From: Paracoccus haematequi
GTDB taxonomy: Bacteria; Pseudomonadota; Alphaproteobacteria; Rhodobacterales; Rhodobacteraceae
Assembly: GCF_900631945.1 (NCBI RefSeq)
Contig: NZ_UZWE01000016.1
Span: 1 to 64,000, forward strand
Length of the DNA stretch: 64,000 nucleotides
Direction of reading: 5' to 3'
Part shown: piece after piece, positions 8,604 to 18,397 of the stretch
Position numbering within the stretch: position 1 is the first letter of the stretch
Layout: each line of letters opens with the position of its first letter
Notes under the pieces: model-generated
The model's input: the letters and a program-made list of their open reading frames with translations, nothing else
The model's database searches: none
Told to the model about the DNA's origin: nothing
Made by a program: the position numbers and the translations under genes

Positions 8604-10718
8604 TCAGGGTTTCTTCGCGATATCGCGGATGCGTGCAACCTGCGCGACATCGCTTTCCGCTTCCAGCGCGGTGAGAAGGTTGTGCAGATGCTCCTGGTCG
8701 CGCAGCTCGACTTCGACCTCTATCCGGTAGAAGTCGGGCTTGCGGTCCATGAATTCAAGATTCGAGATATTGGCCCCCTGCGCCCCGATCAGGCTGCAAA
8801 TCCGTCCCAGCACCCCGGCATCGTGGCGGATCGTCAGGCTCAGCATCGTGGAATAGACCGCCGGGTGGCGGCCCGCGCGCCATTGCACGTCGACCCAGCG
8901 GTCGGGGCTGTCCTCGTATTCCGCCAACACCGGGCAGTCGATGGCGTGGATCACCACGCCCTTGCCGCGATAGGTGATGCCGACGATCCGTTCGCCGGGC
9001 AGCGGGCGGCAGCAGGACGCGCGCTTGAAGTCCGCGTCCGCCTCGACCCCGGCGAAGGGGCGGGTGCCGTCGATCTCGTCCTGATGGGCGGCCAGGTCGG
9101 GATACAGGACCTGCAACACCTCCTTGGCCGAGTTTTCCGCGCTGCCGATCCGGGCCAGCAATTCGTCGCCGTCGGCGATGCCCATCTGCTTGGCGGCGGT
9201 GCGCAGCGCCTTGTCGGTGACCTTGCGGCCGACATGTTCGAAGCTGACGCGGACAAGTTCGCGGCCCAGGCGGATGAAGCGGTCGCGATCTTCCTCGCGC
9301 AGGGACCGGCGGATCGCGGCCTTGGCGCGGCCCGTCACCACGATGTCCAGCCAGGTCGATTGCGGGCGCTGACCCGAGGCGGCGATGATGTCGACCGCCT
9401 GGCCGTTCTTCAGCCGCGTCCACAGCGGCACGCGGATCCCGTCTACCTTGGCGCCGACGCAGGAATTGCCCAGCCGCGTGTGGATCGCATAGGCAAAGTC
9501 GATGGGCGTCGCGCCCTTGGGCAGTTGCAGCACGTCGCCCTTGGGCGTGAAGCAGAACACCTGGTCCTGGTACATCTCCAGCTTGACGGCTTCCAGGAAC
9601 TCGTTGTGGTCCTCGTCCTCGAAGCGGTCGGTCAGACTGTCGATCCATTCCGCGGGGTTGACCGCAAAGGGGTTCTTGGTGCGGGCGCCGTCGCGATAGG
9701 CCCAATGGGCCGCCACCCCCGATTCGGCGACCTCGTGCATCTGGCGGGTGCGGATCTGCACCTCGACCCGCTTGCCGTCGCGGCCCGAGACGGTGGTGTG
9801 GATGGATCGGTAGCCGTTCGATTTCGGCTGGCTGATGTAATCCTTGAACCGTCCGGGCACGGCGCGCCAGCGTTGGTGGATCACCCCAAGCGCGCGATAG
9901 CAGTCCATGTCCGACCGGGTGATGATGCGGAAGCCATAGATGTCGGACAGCCGCGAGAACGCCAGCTGCTTTTCCTGCATCTTGCGCCAGACGGAAAACG
10001 GCTTCTTGGCGCGGCCGAAGACATCGGCCTCGATCCCCTCGCGTTCCAGCTCGACCCGGATGTCGGCGGTGATCTGGCCGATGATGTCGCCGCTGTCCCG
10101 TTGCAGGCTGACGAAGCGGCGGATGATGGAATTGCGCGCCTCGGGGTTGATGACCTTGAAGGCCAGATCCTCCAGCTCCTCGCGCATCCACTGCATCCCC
10201 ATGCGCCCGGCCAGAGGCGCATAGATGTCCATCGTCTCGCGCGCCTTCTTGACCTGCTTTTCGGGGCGCATCGACCGGATCGTGCGCATGTTGTGCAGCC
10301 GGTCGGCCAGCTTGACCAGGATCACCCGCAGGTCGCGCGACATGGCCATGAACAGCTTGCGGAAATTCTCGGCCTGCTTGGACTGCGCGCTGGACAGTTC
10401 CAGATTGGTCAGCTTGGTGACGCCATCGACCAGATCGGCGATCTCGGCTCCGAAGGTGGCGGTCAGGTCTTCCTTGGTGGACCGGGTATCCTCGACCGTG
10501 TCGTGCAGCAGGGCGGTGACGATGGTCGCGTCGTCCAGCCGCATTTCCGTCAGGATGGCGGCAACGGCGATGGGGTGGGTGAAATAGGGTTCGCCCGACT
10601 GGCGGAACTGCCCTTCGTGCATCCGCATCCCGTATTCATAGGCGTCGCGGATCAGGGTCGCGTTGCTGCGCGGGTTATAGTTGCGGACAAGCGCGATAAG
10701 GTCTTCGACATCAATCAT
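8604..10718 (-). CDS. Bifunctional (p)ppGpp synthetase/hydrolase (RelA/SpoT homologue, Rsh)
   Basis: This 704-residue cytosolic enzyme makes and degrades the alarmone (p)ppGpp. The HD hydrolase domain (about 20-200) has ALLHDTVEDT with the metal-binding HD and ED residues, so hydrolysis is expected. The synthetase domain (about 235-350) carries YGFRIITRSDMDCYRALG and SNGYRSIHTT. A TGS domain (about 385-445, VFCFTPKGDVLQLPKGATP) and a C-terminal ACT domain (from about 625) follow. It is the only long RSH protein seen here, as usual in alphaproteobacteria. It lies 30 bases after rpoZ, whose omega subunit forms part of the ppGpp site on RNA polymerase in E. coli. Confidence 0.95.
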   Translation of the reverse strand: MIDVEDLIALVRNYNPRSNATLIRDAYEYGMRMHEGQFRQSGEPYFTHPIAVAAILTEMRLDDATIVTALLHDTVEDTRSTKEDLTATFGAEIADLVDGVTKLTNLELSSAQSKQAENFRKLFMAMSRDLRVILVKLADRLHNMRTIRSMRPEKQVKKARETMDIYAPLAGRMGMQWMREELEDLAFKVINPEARNSIIRRFVSLQRDSGDIIGQITADIRVELEREGIEADVFGRAKKPFSVWRKMQEKQLAFSRLSDIYGFRIITRSDMDCYRALGVIHQRWRAVPGRFKDYISQPKSNGYRSIHTTVSGRDGKRVEVQIRTRQMHEVAESGVAAHWAYRDGARTKNPFAVNPAEWIDSLTDRFEDEDHNEFLEAVKLEMYQDQVFCFTPKGDVLQLPKGATPIDFAYAIHTRLGNSCVGAKVDGIRVPLWTRLKNGQAVDIIAASGQRPQSTWLDIVVTGRAKAAIRRSLREEDRDRFIRLGRELVRVSFEHVGRKVTDKALRTAAKQMGIADGDELLARIGSAENSAKEVLQVLYPDLAAHQDEIDGTRPFAGVEADADFKRASCCRPLPGERIVGITYRGKGVVIHAIDCPVLAEYEDSPDRWVDVQWRAGRHPAVYSTMLSLTIRHDAGVLGRICSLIGAQGANISNLEFMDRKPDFYRIEVEVELRDQEHLHNLLTALEAESDVAQVARIRDIAKKP

Positions 10719-10748
10719 TCTTTGCCGAAGACCCCTGTTTTCGTGACC

Positions 10749-11102
10749 TTAACGCTGGTTCGCTTCCAGCATCATGCGCAGCATCCGTTCCTCGGATTCC
10801 TCGTCGGCGGGGCGGGGGCGATCCACCTCGGCGCCCAGCAGCAGGGCCATGGCGTCCTCTTCCGGTTCATCGACCTCGATCTGGGTCTGGGTCGATTCGA
10901 TCATCCGTTCGCGCAGATCGTCCACCGGCTGCGTTTCCTCGGCGATCTCGCGCAGGGCCACGACCGGGTTCTTGTCGTTGTCGCGATCCACCGTCGGCGG
11001 GCTGCCTGCGGCGATCTCTCGCGCGCGATGCGAGGCCAGCATCACCAGATCAAAGCGGTTCGGGACTTTGTCGACGCAGTCTTCGACCGTTACGCGGGCC
11101 AT
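10749..11102 (-). CDS. rpoZ: DNA-directed RNA polymerase subunit omega
   Basis: The 117-residue protein begins [20 protein letters not shown] and contains [20 protein letters not shown] and [12 protein letters not shown], the omega signature. Omega helps assemble RNA polymerase by clamping the beta-prime subunit. The C-terminal 45 residues are an acidic tail, longer than in E. coli. AGGTGA lies just before the ATG. A candidate promoter upstream overlaps the folK stop, so rpoZ and the following rsh may form their own unit. Confidence 0.95.
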   Translation of the reverse strand: MARVTVEDCVDKVPNRFDLVMLASHRAREIAAGSPPTVDRDNDKNPVVALREIAEETQPVDDLRERMIESTQTQIEVDEPEEDAMALLLGAEVDRPRPADEESEERMLRMMLEANQR

Positions 11103-11148
11103 GTCTCACCTGTGCAGTTGCGAATCGGGTATCCGGGGCGAAACCGAG

Positions 11149-11177
11149 GTTCTGAACCCCCCATGCGCCGTTGTCAA
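11149..11177 (-). promoter_or_regulatory. Candidate sigma-70-type promoter for rpoZ-rsh
   Basis: On the minus strand TTGACA (11172-11177) matches the -35 consensus perfectly. It is followed after 17 bases by CAGAAC (11149-11154), a weak -10 of the kind common in GC-rich alphaproteobacteria. It lies about 50 bases before the rpoZ ATG and overlaps the folK stop codon. Confidence 0.4.
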
Positions 11178-11773
11178 GCATCCGCAAGCCCGCTGCCGGG
11201 CGCAAGCGGTGTCATGCCCGATAGGGCACCGGGTCCAAGTCGCGCCACCATCTCTGACACCGACTGCCCGGTCAAGGGGTGGCGCCAGCCGGGCACGATC
11301 TCGGCCAGGGGGACCAGGACGAAGCCGCGATCGGCCATCCGGGGATGGGGCAGGATCAACTGGTCGGGCGCCACGACCCGCTGCCGGTCCGGGGGCAGAT
11401 CCATCCAGTGCCGCAGCGTCGCGGCATCGGGCAGGATCCGGTCGTCAAGGGCGATCAGATCCAGATCCAGCACCCGCGCCGACCATCGGCCCGTGCTGCG
11501 GTCGCGCCCGAAATCAGCCTCGATCCCATGCAGGCGGTCCAGCAGCGCCCGCGGCGCAAGGCCGGTGCGAATCGCCGCCACCGCATTGGCGTAATCCGGC
11601 CCGGATCCCGGCGGAAAGGCGGGCGTGCGCCAGATGCGGCTGACCGCTTCTATCGAAATATCCGGGTTTGCGTGCAGAATCGGCAGGGCATCGCGCAGAG
11701 TTCGGGCCGCGTCGCCCCTTGCCGATGGCAGGTTCGCGCCCAGGGAAACGATACCGAAAGACAAGTTTTCCAT
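11174..11773 (-). CDS. folK: 2-amino-4-hydroxy-6-hydroxymethyldihydropteridine diphosphokinase
   Basis: The 199-residue enzyme transfers pyrophosphate from ATP to 6-hydroxymethyl-7,8-dihydropterin in folate synthesis. It starts FGIVSLGANLPSARGD and has ISRIWRTPAFPPGSGPDYAN and the signature RVLDLDLIALDDRILP, followed by LILPHPRMADRGFVL. The length is slightly greater than E. coli FolK (about 160), mostly from the C-terminal tail. It is divergent from the NYN-domain gene across about 90 bases. No other folate gene is adjacent. Confidence 0.93.
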   Translation of the reverse strand: MENLSFGIVSLGANLPSARGDAARTLRDALPILHANPDISIEAVSRIWRTPAFPPGSGPDYANAVAAIRTGLAPRALLDRLHGIEADFGRDRSTGRWSARVLDLDLIALDDRILPDAATLRHWMDLPPDRQRVVAPDQLILPHPRMADRGFVLVPLAEIVPGWRHPLTGQSVSEMVARLGPGALSGMTPLAPGSGLADA

Positions 11774-11864
11774 AGGCCCCTGTTCGTTCTATGAAGTCTG
11801 CGAAGGCCGTCCCGGCGCGCTTCGCCCGCGTGTTGAACGAGCAATTCCATTGAAGGCAACAAAA

Positions 11865-12416
11865 ATGTTTTACAAGGATGATCGCCTGGCGATCTTCATC
11901 GACGGAGCCAATCTCTATGCTTCCGCCAAGGCCCTGGGCTTCGACATCGACTACAAGCTGCTGAGGCAGGAATTCGACCGGCGCGGCAAGCTGATGCGCG
12001 CCTATTACTATACCGCGCTGATGGAGGGCGAGGATTATTCCCCGATCCGCCCCTTGGTCGACTGGCTGCACTACAACGGCTATTGCGTGGTGACGAAGCC
12101 CGCCAAGGAATACACCGACACGATGGGCCGCCGGAAGGTCAAGGGCAACATGGACATCGAACTGACCATCGACGCCATGCAGCTTGCCCCCCGCCTGGAC
12201 CATGCGGTGATCTTTTCGGGCGACGGCGATTTCCGCCCCCTGATCGAGGCCTTGCAGCGCCAGGGCGTGCGCGTGTCGGTCGTGTCCACGATCCGCAGCC
12301 AGCCGCCGATGATCGCCGACGACCTGCGCAGGCAGGCCGACAACTTCATCGAACTGGACGCGCTGCGCGACATCGTGGGGCGGCCGCCACGGGAACAGCA
12401 GTCGGGCGAGGTCTGA
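11865..12416 (+). CDS. NYN/PIN-like nuclease-domain protein (LabA-like, DUF88)
   Basis: The 183-residue protein is essentially one NYN domain, the PIN-fold relative found in LabA and limkain-b1. Acidic residues expected of a metal-dependent RNase active site are visible in LAIFIDGANLYASAK near the N-terminus and in MDIELTIDAMQLA and VIFSGDGDFRPLIEALQRQG further on. The family is suspected to cleave or bind RNA, but the substrate is unknown. The chosen ATG at 11865 follows the A-rich stretch GGCAACAAAA, with only a weak ribosome-binding site (GAAGG at 11852-11856). It lies convergent to pyrG and divergent from folK. Confidence 0.85.
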   Translation: MFYKDDRLAIFIDGANLYASAKALGFDIDYKLLRQEFDRRGKLMRAYYYTALMEGEDYSPIRPLVDWLHYNGYCVVTKPAKEYTDTMGRRKVKGNMDIELTIDAMQLAPRLDHAVIFSGDGDFRPLIEALQRQGVRVSVVSTIRSQPPMIADDLRRQADNFIELDALRDIVGRPPREQQSGEV

Positions 12417-12423
12417 GAGACAA

Positions 12424-12446
12424 GGCCCGCTGTCCCGCTGCGGGCC
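12424..12446. terminator. Weak stem-loop between NYN gene and pyrG ends
   Basis: GGCCCGC (12424-12430) pairs with GCGGGCC (12440-12446) around a 9-base loop, in the short gap between two convergent stops. There is no T-run on either side, so intrinsic termination is uncertain. Confidence 0.3.
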
Positions 12447-12464
12447 ATCAAGGCCGGGGGCAGG

Positions 12465-14108
12465 TCACACCAGCCGCCCCTCCTGCATCGCCGCCCGGAT
12501 GAAGCCCGCGAACAGCGGCGCCGGGGCAAAGGGCTTGGATTTCAGTTCCGGGTGGGACTGCACGCCGATGAACCAGGGGTGGTCGGGGTATTCGATCACC
12601 TCGGGCAGCTTGCCGTCGGGGGACATGCCGGAAAAGCACAGGCCCGCCTGTTCCAGGGCCTCGCGATAGGTCGCGTCGACTTCGTAGCGGTGGCGGTGGC
12701 GGTCCTCGATCTCGGTGGCGCCGCCATAGACTTCGCTGATCCGCGAATCGGGGGTCAGCATCGCGGTATAGGCGCCAAGGCGCATGGTGCCGCCCTTGTC
12801 GTCCGTCACCTTGCGCTGCACGGTGTAGTTGCCCTGCACCCATTCCTTCAGATGATAGACGACGGGGGTGAAGCGCGTCTTGCCCGCCTCGTGGTCGAAC
12901 TCCTCGGATCCGGCGTCGGGCATTCCAGCCAGGTTGCGGGCGGCCTCGATCACGGCCATCTGCATCCCCAGGCAGATGCCCAGATAGGGCACCTTCTTTT
13001 CGCGCGCATATTTCGCGGCGGCCAGCATTCCTTCGGTGCCGCGCTCGCCGAAGCCGCCGGGCACGATGATGCCGTGATAGCCGTCCAGCAGATGCGCGCC
13101 TTCGCCTTCCAGCTTTTCGCTGTCCACCCAGTCGGCTTTCACGCGGACGCGGTTGGCCATGCCGCCATGGGTCAGCGCCTCGGCAATGGATTTATAGGCG
13201 TCTTCAAGCTGGGTATACTTGCCGACCACGGCGATGCGGACCACACCTTCGGCGTTTTCCAGCCGGTCGATCACATCCTCCCATTTGGACAGGTCGGGAC
13301 GCGGGGCGGGGCTGATGGCGAAGGCGTCCAGAACGGCGCGGTCAAGCCCCGCGCGGTGATAGGCCAGAGGCGCCTCGTAGATCGACTTGAGGTCATAGGC
13401 CGGGATCACCGCGTCGGGGCGGACGTTGCAGAAGAGCGCGATCTTGGCGCGTTCCTTTTCCGGGATCGGGTGTTCGGACCGGCAGACCAGCACATCGGGG
13501 GCCAGGCCGATGGATTGCAGTTCCTTGACGCTGTGCTGGGTAGGCTTGGTCTTCAGCTCTCCGCTGGCCGCCAGATAGGGCAGCAGCGTCAGGTGCATCA
13601 GGATGCACTGGCCGCGCGGACGTTCGTGGATGAACTGGCGGATCGCCTCGAAGAAGGGCAGGCCCTCGATGTCGCCCACCGTGCCGCCGATCTCGCACAG
13701 CATGAAATCGACCTCGTCCTCGCCGATGGCCAGGAAGTCCTTGATCTCGTTGGTGACGTGGGGAATGACCTGGATGGTCTTGCCCAGGTATTCGCCGCGC
13801 CGTTCCTTTTCCAGCACGTTGGAATAGATCCGCCCCGACGACACGCTGTCCGTGCGCCGCGCGGCGACCCCGGTGAAGCGTTCGTAATGGCCCAGGTCCA
13901 GGTCGGTTTCCGCGCCGTCATCGGTCACGAAGACCTCGCCATGCTCGAACGGCGACATGGTGCCGGGATCGACGTTCAGATAGGGATCCAGCTTGCGCAG
14001 CCGCACGGTGAAGCCCCGTGCCTGCAACAGCGCGCCCAGGGCCGCCGAGGCCAGGCCCTTGCCAAGCGAGGACACGACGCCGCCGGTGATGAAGATGTAA
14101 CGCGCCAT
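12465..14108 (-). CDS. pyrG: CTP synthase (glutamine hydrolysing)
   Basis: The 547-residue enzyme aminates UTP to CTP, the last step of pyrimidine nucleotide synthesis. The synthetase half opens with [20 protein letters not shown] and has the regulatory/ATP region [18 protein letters not shown]. The class I glutamine amidotransferase half carries the nucleophile motif [18 protein letters not shown], and the C-terminal stretch [12 protein letters not shown] supplies the catalytic His-Glu pair. The ATG at 14106-14108 is set by the universally conserved N-terminus; in-frame codons further upstream encode nothing family-like. It lies downstream of secG on the same strand, after a 152-base leader. 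Confidence 0.97.
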   Translation of the reverse strand: MARYIFITGGVVSSLGKGLASAALGALLQARGFTVRLRKLDPYLNVDPGTMSPFEHGEVFVTDDGAETDLDLGHYERFTGVAARRTDSVSSGRIYSNVLEKERRGEYLGKTIQVIPHVTNEIKDFLAIGEDEVDFMLCEIGGTVGDIEGLPFFEAIRQFIHERPRGQCILMHLTLLPYLAASGELKTKPTQHSVKELQSIGLAPDVLVCRSEHPIPEKERAKIALFCNVRPDAVIPAYDLKSIYEAPLAYHRAGLDRAVLDAFAISPAPRPDLSKWEDVIDRLENAEGVVRIAVVGKYTQLEDAYKSIAEALTHGGMANRVRVKADWVDSEKLEGEGAHLLDGYHGIIVPGGFGERGTEGMLAAAKYAREKKVPYLGICLGMQMAVIEAARNLAGMPDAGSEEFDHEAGKTRFTPVVYHLKEWVQGNYTVQRKVTDDKGGTMRLGAYTAMLTPDSRISEVYGGATEIEDRHRHRYEVDATYREALEQAGLCFSGMSPDGKLPEVIEYPDHPWFIGVQSHPELKSKPFAPAPLFAGFIRAAMQEGRLV

Positions 14109-14260
14109 GAAGGCCCCCGTGAGATGCAAATTCTGTTTGGCTGCGGGCCGTTGGACAGCCAGCATCACGGGACTTGAGATATAGCCGATTCGCCCCGTGG
14201 CCGCAATGGACCGCAAGTTCATGTGGGGCGGAAAGGTGCCGCCCCCAGTTCTGGTGTGAC

Positions 14261-14761
14261 TTAGTTGGCGGGCGCCGGGCTGGCCGGGGCAGGGGCTGCG
14301 GGCGCATCGGCCGCGGGCGTCGTGGCCGCAGGCGGCGCCACGGGTTCGACGGCCGGTGCCGCGGCTTCGGGTGCGGCGGCATCGGTCGCCGGGGCGGCCG
14401 CTTCCGGCGCGGGCGGCGTCAGCGGATCGCCCGCCGCGCCGCTGGAGGGCGGCGGCACATAGGCCGGAACCTGCGGCAGCGTCGATTCCTGACGGCCTGC
14501 GGGCACGCCCAACTGGTCCATGATGGAACTGTTCGACACCTGCCGCGCCGCGATGATGGTCAGCGCGATCGAGGTCACGAACAGCGCGATGCCGAAGATC
14601 CAGGTCAGCCGGGTCAGGGCGTTCGCGGCCTGCCGGCCGGTCATGACACCGCCGCCACCGCCGCCCATGCCAAGTCCGCCACCCTCGGATCGTTGCAGCA
14701 GCACCACCCCGGTGAGCAGCACCGCGAGGATCAGATGGATGGTCAGGACGACGTTTTCCAC
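14261..14761 (-). CDS. secG: Preprotein translocase subunit SecG with long Ala/Pro-rich tail
   Basis: SecG is the small SecYEG subunit that assists SecA-driven export. Residues 1-24 form the first membrane helix, followed by the conserved [21 protein letters not shown] loop region and a second helix at about 52-72. The total length is 166, whereas E. coli SecG has about 110. Residues from about 85 onward are a low-complexity Ala/Pro/Glu-rich tail. Such tails occur in other Rhodobacteraceae SecG proteins as far as I recall. It is divergent from cobQ and upstream of pyrG. Confidence 0.92.
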   Translation of the reverse strand: MENVVLTIHLILAVLLTGVVLLQRSEGGGLGMGGGGGGVMTGRQAANALTRLTWIFGIALFVTSIALTIIAARQVSNSSIMDQLGVPAGRQESTLPQVPAYVPPPSSGAAGDPLTPPAPEAAAPATDAAAPEAAAPAVEPVAPPAATTPAADAPAAPAPASPAPAN

Positions 14762-14833
14762 GGCTTTCGGCCTTTCGCTTTCGGACGCGCCTATCTAGTC
14801 ATCCGGGCAGATGATGGCAAGCGAGTGTGAACC

Positions 14834-16267
14834 ATGCCTGCGCTGATGATCCAGGGCACCGGATCGAATGTCGGAAAGTCGCTGCTGGTGGCGGGCCTGT
14901 GCCGCGCGGCACGGCGCCGGGGCCTGTCGGTGGCGCCCTTCAAGCCGCAGAACATGTCGAACAACGCCGCCGTGACGGCGGATGGCGGCGAAATCGGCCG
15001 CGCCCAGGCCTTGCAGGCCCGCGCCTGCGGGTTGGAGCCCGTGACCGACATGAACCCCGTCCTGCTGAAGCCCGAGACCGACACCGGCGCGCAGGTGATC
15101 CTGCAAGGCCGCGCCGTGGCGCGGGCCGAGGCGCGCGATTACGCGGCCTTGAGGCCGCGCCTGCTGGCGGGCGTCCTGGACAGCTTCGCCCGCCTGCGCG
15201 CGGCGCATGACCTGGTGATCGTGGAAGGCGCGGGCAGCCCGGCCGAGGTCAACCTGCGCCCGCGCGACATCGCCAATATGGGCTTCGCGCGGGCGGCGGG
15301 CGTGCCGGTGGTGCTGGCGGGCGATATCGACCGGGGCGGGGTGATCGCGCAGATCGTCGGCACCCAGGCGGTTCTGGACGCCGGGGATGCGGCGATGATC
15401 CGGGGATTTCTGGTCAACAAGCTCCGGGGCGATCCGCGCCTGTTCGACGACGGCTATCGCCTGATCGAGGCGCGCACCGGCTGGCGCGGCTTTGGCCTGG
15501 TGCCGTGGTTCGCCGGGGCGCATCGCCTGCCCGCCGAGGACGCGGTGGATCTGCGCGCCTGGAAAGGCGAGGGGCTGCATGTGGTCTGTCTGTGCCTGTC
15601 GCGGATCGCGAATTTCGACGACCTGGACCCTCTGGCCGCCGAACCCGCTGTGCGGCTGACCATGCTGGGACCGGGCCGGGCGATCCCCGGCGACGCGGAT
15701 CTGGTGATCCTGCCGGGCACCAAATCCACGCTGGGCGACCTGGCCTTCCTGCGCGCGCAGGGCTGGGACATCGATCTGATCGCCCACCACCGGCGCGGCG
15801 GGCATGTGCTGGGCATCTGCGGCGGCTATCAGATGCTGGGCCGGGTGATCCGCGACACTTCGGGCAGCGACGGGGCGGCGGGCGAGGTCGCGGGCCTCGG
15901 CCTGCTGGACGTGGAAACCGCGATGGCCGCCGACAAGCGGTTGGAGCGGATCGGTGGCACCGCCCTGGGCCAGCCGGTGACGGGATACGAGATCCATATG
16001 GGCCGCACCTTTGGCCCCGACTGCGCGCGGCCCTTCGCCCATATCCCCGGTCCCGATGGCGCGCACAGCGCCGATGGCCGGGTCGCGGGCACCTATCTGC
16101 ACGGGCTGTTCTCGGACGATGCCTTCCGCGCCGCCTGGCTGGCGCGGCTGGGCGCGCCGTCGCGGCCGGGATACGAATCCGGGGTGGACCGGACGCTGGA
16201 CGAACTGGCCGATCACCTGGAAGCGCATCTGGACGTGGGCGGGCTGCTGGCGGTTTCCGGTTTGTGA
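14834..16267 (+). CDS. cobQ: Cobyric acid synthase CobQ
   Basis: This 477-residue ATP-dependent amidotransferase amidates side chains b, d, e and g of adenosylcobyrinic acid a,c-diamide in cobalamin synthesis. The P-loop-like N-terminus [19 protein letters not shown] is followed by [19 protein letters not shown]. The amidotransferase domain has the nucleophile Cys in [14 protein letters not shown] and a C-terminal [14 protein letters not shown] with the catalytic His. No other cob gene is adjacent, so the rest of the pathway lies elsewhere. It is separated from secG by a 72-base divergent gap. Confidence 0.95.
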   Translation: MPALMIQGTGSNVGKSLLVAGLCRAARRRGLSVAPFKPQNMSNNAAVTADGGEIGRAQALQARACGLEPVTDMNPVLLKPETDTGAQVILQGRAVARAEARDYAALRPRLLAGVLDSFARLRAAHDLVIVEGAGSPAEVNLRPRDIANMGFARAAGVPVVLAGDIDRGGVIAQIVGTQAVLDAGDAAMIRGFLVNKLRGDPRLFDDGYRLIEARTGWRGFGLVPWFAGAHRLPAEDAVDLRAWKGEGLHVVCLCLSRIANFDDLDPLAAEPAVRLTMLGPGRAIPGDADLVILPGTKSTLGDLAFLRAQGWDIDLIAHHRRGGHVLGICGGYQMLGRVIRDTSGSDGAAGEVAGLGLLDVETAMAADKRLERIGGTALGQPVTGYEIHMGRTFGPDCARPFAHIPGPDGAHSADGRVAGTYLHGLFSDDAFRAAWLARLGAPSRPGYESGVDRTLDELADHLEAHLDVGGLLAVSGL

Positions 16268-16314
16268 CGCCCAGGCGGCTGGACGAAAGGCCCTGGGCGC
16301 GCTACCTCGGGGCC

Positions 16315-17271
16315 ATGGAACACGCAAAGCCCTCCTTGACGCTGTATCTTGCCGCGCCGCGCGGATTCTGCGCGGGCGTGGACCGGGCCATCAAGATCGT
16401 CGAGATGGCGTTGCAGAAATGGGGCGCCCCCGTCTATGTCCGCCACGAGATCGTCCACAACAAGTTCGTGGTGGACAGCCTGCGCGACCAGGGCGCGGTC
16501 TTCGTCGAGGAACTGGACGAGGTGCCCGACGACCGCCCGGTGATCTTTTCCGCCCATGGCGTGCCCAAGGCCGTCCCCGCCGAGGCGCGGCGGCGCAATA
16601 TGATCCATGTGGACGCGACCTGCCCGCTGGTCACCAAGGTCCATAACGAGGCCGCCCGCCATCACGCCGAAGGCTTGCAGATGGTGATGATCGGCCATGC
16701 CGGCCACCCCGAGGTGCTGGGCACGATGGGCCAGTTGCCCGAGGGCGAGGTGATCCTGGTCGAGACGGTCGCCGATGTGGCCGCCATCGCGCCGCGCGAC
16801 CCGGCGCGGCTGGCCTTCATCACCCAGACCACGCTGTCGGTGGACGACACCGCCGAAATCGTGGCGGCGCTGAAGGCGCGTTTTCCCGCCATCCACGGCC
16901 CCGCCCGCGAGGATATCTGCTATGCCACCACCAACCGGCAGGCCGCCGTCAAGGCGGTCGCGCACAAGATCGACGCGCTGCTTGTGATCGGGGCGCCGAA
17001 TTCGTCCAATTCCAAGCGGCTGGTCGAGGTCGGGCGGGCTGCGGGCTGCGCCTATTCGCAGTTGGTGATGCGCGCCGACCAGATCGACTGGCGCGCCATC
17101 GACGGCGCTCGCGCGGTGGGCGTCACGGCGGGCGCAAGCGCCCCCGAGGTGCTGGTGAACGAGGTCATCGACGCCTTCCGCGCCCGCTATGACGTGACGG
17201 TCGAGATCGTCGAGACGGCGCAAGAGAACGTCGAGTTCAAGGTGCCGAAGGTGCTGCGCGAAAGCGCCTGA
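16315..17271 (+). CDS. ispH: 4-hydroxy-3-methylbut-2-enyl diphosphate reductase
   Basis: The 318-residue [4Fe-4S] enzyme converts HMBPP into IPP and DMAPP, the final step of the MEP isoprenoid pathway. The three cluster cysteines are visible in [17 protein letters not shown], in [15 protein letters not shown] and in [16 protein letters not shown]. Further motifs are [14 protein letters not shown] and [16 protein letters not shown]. The ATG at 16315 follows the cobQ stop by 47 bases; longer in-frame reading upstream overlaps cobQ and is not family-like. A repeat element follows the stop. Confidence 0.96.
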   Translation: MEHAKPSLTLYLAAPRGFCAGVDRAIKIVEMALQKWGAPVYVRHEIVHNKFVVDSLRDQGAVFVEELDEVPDDRPVIFSAHGVPKAVPAEARRRNMIHVDATCPLVTKVHNEAARHHAEGLQMVMIGHAGHPEVLGTMGQLPEGEVILVETVADVAAIAPRDPARLAFITQTTLSVDDTAEIVAALKARFPAIHGPAREDICYATTNRQAAVKAVAHKIDALLVIGAPNSSNSKRLVEVGRAAGCAYSQLVMRADQIDWRAIDGARAVGVTAGASAPEVLVNEVIDAFRARYDVTVEIVETAQENVEFKVPKVLRESA

Positions 17272-17280
17272 CGCCCAAAG

Positions 17281-17332
17281 CCGGGGGCGCTTCGCCCCCC
17301 GGACCCCCCGAGGATATTTGTGCAAAGGTGAA
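17281..17332 (+). repeat. Dispersed stem-loop element, copy 2
   Basis: CCGGGGGCG pairs with CGCCCCCCGG across a short TT loop, then GACCCCCCGAGGATATTTG and a CAAAGGTGAA tail. It lies between ispH and the GST gene. AAAGG in its tail sits nine bases before the GTG start of the GST gene and is the best ribosome-binding site there. Confidence 0.8.
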
Positions 17333-17337
17333 AGCAG

Positions 17338-17937
17338 GTGCGGCTTTATTCGATGCCCTCGTCGGGCAACAGCTACAAGGTCAGGCTGCTGCTGGCGCTT
17401 CTGGGGCGTAGGGTCGAGGTGGTGGATTGCGAATACGGATCGGCCGATCTGGCGCGGGCGAAGGCGGTCCTGCCCTATGGCAAGGTGCCGACGCTGGTTC
17501 TGGACGATGGCCGGGCCTTGGGCGAATCCGACGCGATCCTGTGGTTTCTGGGGGAGGGGACGGCGTTCGTTCCCGCCGACCCGGTGGTCCGCGCGCAGAT
17601 GCTGGCCTGGATGTTCTGGGAGCAATACAACCACGAGCCGGTGATCGCCGTGCGCGCCGCCCTGCGGACCTATCCCGAGCGCGCGGCACAGGCCACGCCC
17701 GAGCGGCTGGCCGAGTTGCTGGAACGGGGCCATGCCGTGTTGCAGGTGCTGGAGGACCGGCTGGCGGGCCATGACTGGCTGGCGGGGGATGCGATCAGCT
17801 TGGCCGACATCTGCCTTTACGGCTATACCCATACGGCGGGCGATCGAGGCGGGTTCGAGATGGCGCGGTTCCCGGCCGTCAACCGCTGGCTGGACCGGGT
17901 GGCGGCGTTGCCGGGATATGTGGGGCTGGATGGCTGA
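17338..17937 (+). CDS. Glutathione S-transferase family protein
   Basis: The 199-residue protein has an N-terminal thioredoxin-like domain beginning [20 protein letters not shown], with candidate catalytic Ser residues. The glutathione-binding stretch is [20 protein letters not shown], including the cis-Pro after V and the ES pair. A helical C-terminal domain with [17 protein letters not shown] follows. The physiological substrate is unknown. The start is GTG, with AAAGG from the preceding repeat nine bases upstream. The stop overlaps the first bases of rnhA, so the two genes are probably cotranslated. Confidence 0.9.
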   Translation: MRLYSMPSSGNSYKVRLLLALLGRRVEVVDCEYGSADLARAKAVLPYGKVPTLVLDDGRALGESDAILWFLGEGTAFVPADPVVRAQMLAWMFWEQYNHEPVIAVRAALRTYPERAAQATPERLAELLERGHAVLQVLEDRLAGHDWLAGDAISLADICLYGYTHTAGDRGGFEMARFPAVNRWLDRVAALPGYVGLDG

Positions 17938-18397
17938 GCTTTTCGCCTGGACCGACGGCGCGTGCAGCGGCAATCCCGGCCCCGGCGGCTGGGGCGTGCT
18001 GATGCGCGCCATGGACGGGGATACCGTCGTCAAGGAACGCGAGCTGTCCGGGGGCGAGGCGCTGACCACCAACAACCGGATGGAGTTGATGGCCGCGATC
18101 AGCGCGCTGGAGGTTCTGGCCCGGCCCAGTGCGATCACCATCACCACCGACAGCGCCTATGTGAAGAATGGCGTGACCCAGTGGATCCACGGCTGGAAGA
18201 AGAACGGCTGGCGCACGGCCGACAGGAAGCCCGTCAAGAATGCCGAATTGTGGCAGCGCCTGGACGAGGCCCGGCGGCGCCATGACGTGACCTGGGCCTG
18301 GATCAAGGGCCATGCGGGCCACCCCGAAAACGAACGCGCCGACGAACTGGCCCGCGCGGGCATGGCGCCCTTCAAGCCCGCCAGGGTCGCGGGATGA
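17930..18397 (+). CDS. rnhA: Ribonuclease HI
   Basis: The 155-residue enzyme degrades RNA in RNA-DNA hybrids. Catalytic residues are visible: D9 in [18 protein letters not shown]52 in [11 protein letters not shown]74 in [11 protein letters not shown] and D138 in [14 protein letters not shown]. The hybrid-binding basic region [10 protein letters not shown] is also present. The length matches E. coli RNase HI. It overlaps the GST gene by eight bases, and its own stop overlaps the next gene by four, so three genes form one operon-like run. Confidence 0.96.
   Translation: MAELFAWTDGACSGNPGPGGWGVLMRAMDGDTVVKERELSGGEALTTNNRMELMAAISALEVLARPSAITITTDSAYVKNGVTQWIHGWKKNGWRTADRKPVKNAELWQRLDEARRRHDVTWAWIKGHAGHPENERADELARAGMAPFKPARVAG

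Noticed and set aside
7908..11594. Open frame of 1228 codons antisense to DUF2062, rsh, rpoZ and folK
   Set aside because: It mirrors four well-recognised genes on the other strand and shows no family motif. GC-rich codon bias explains the lack of stops.
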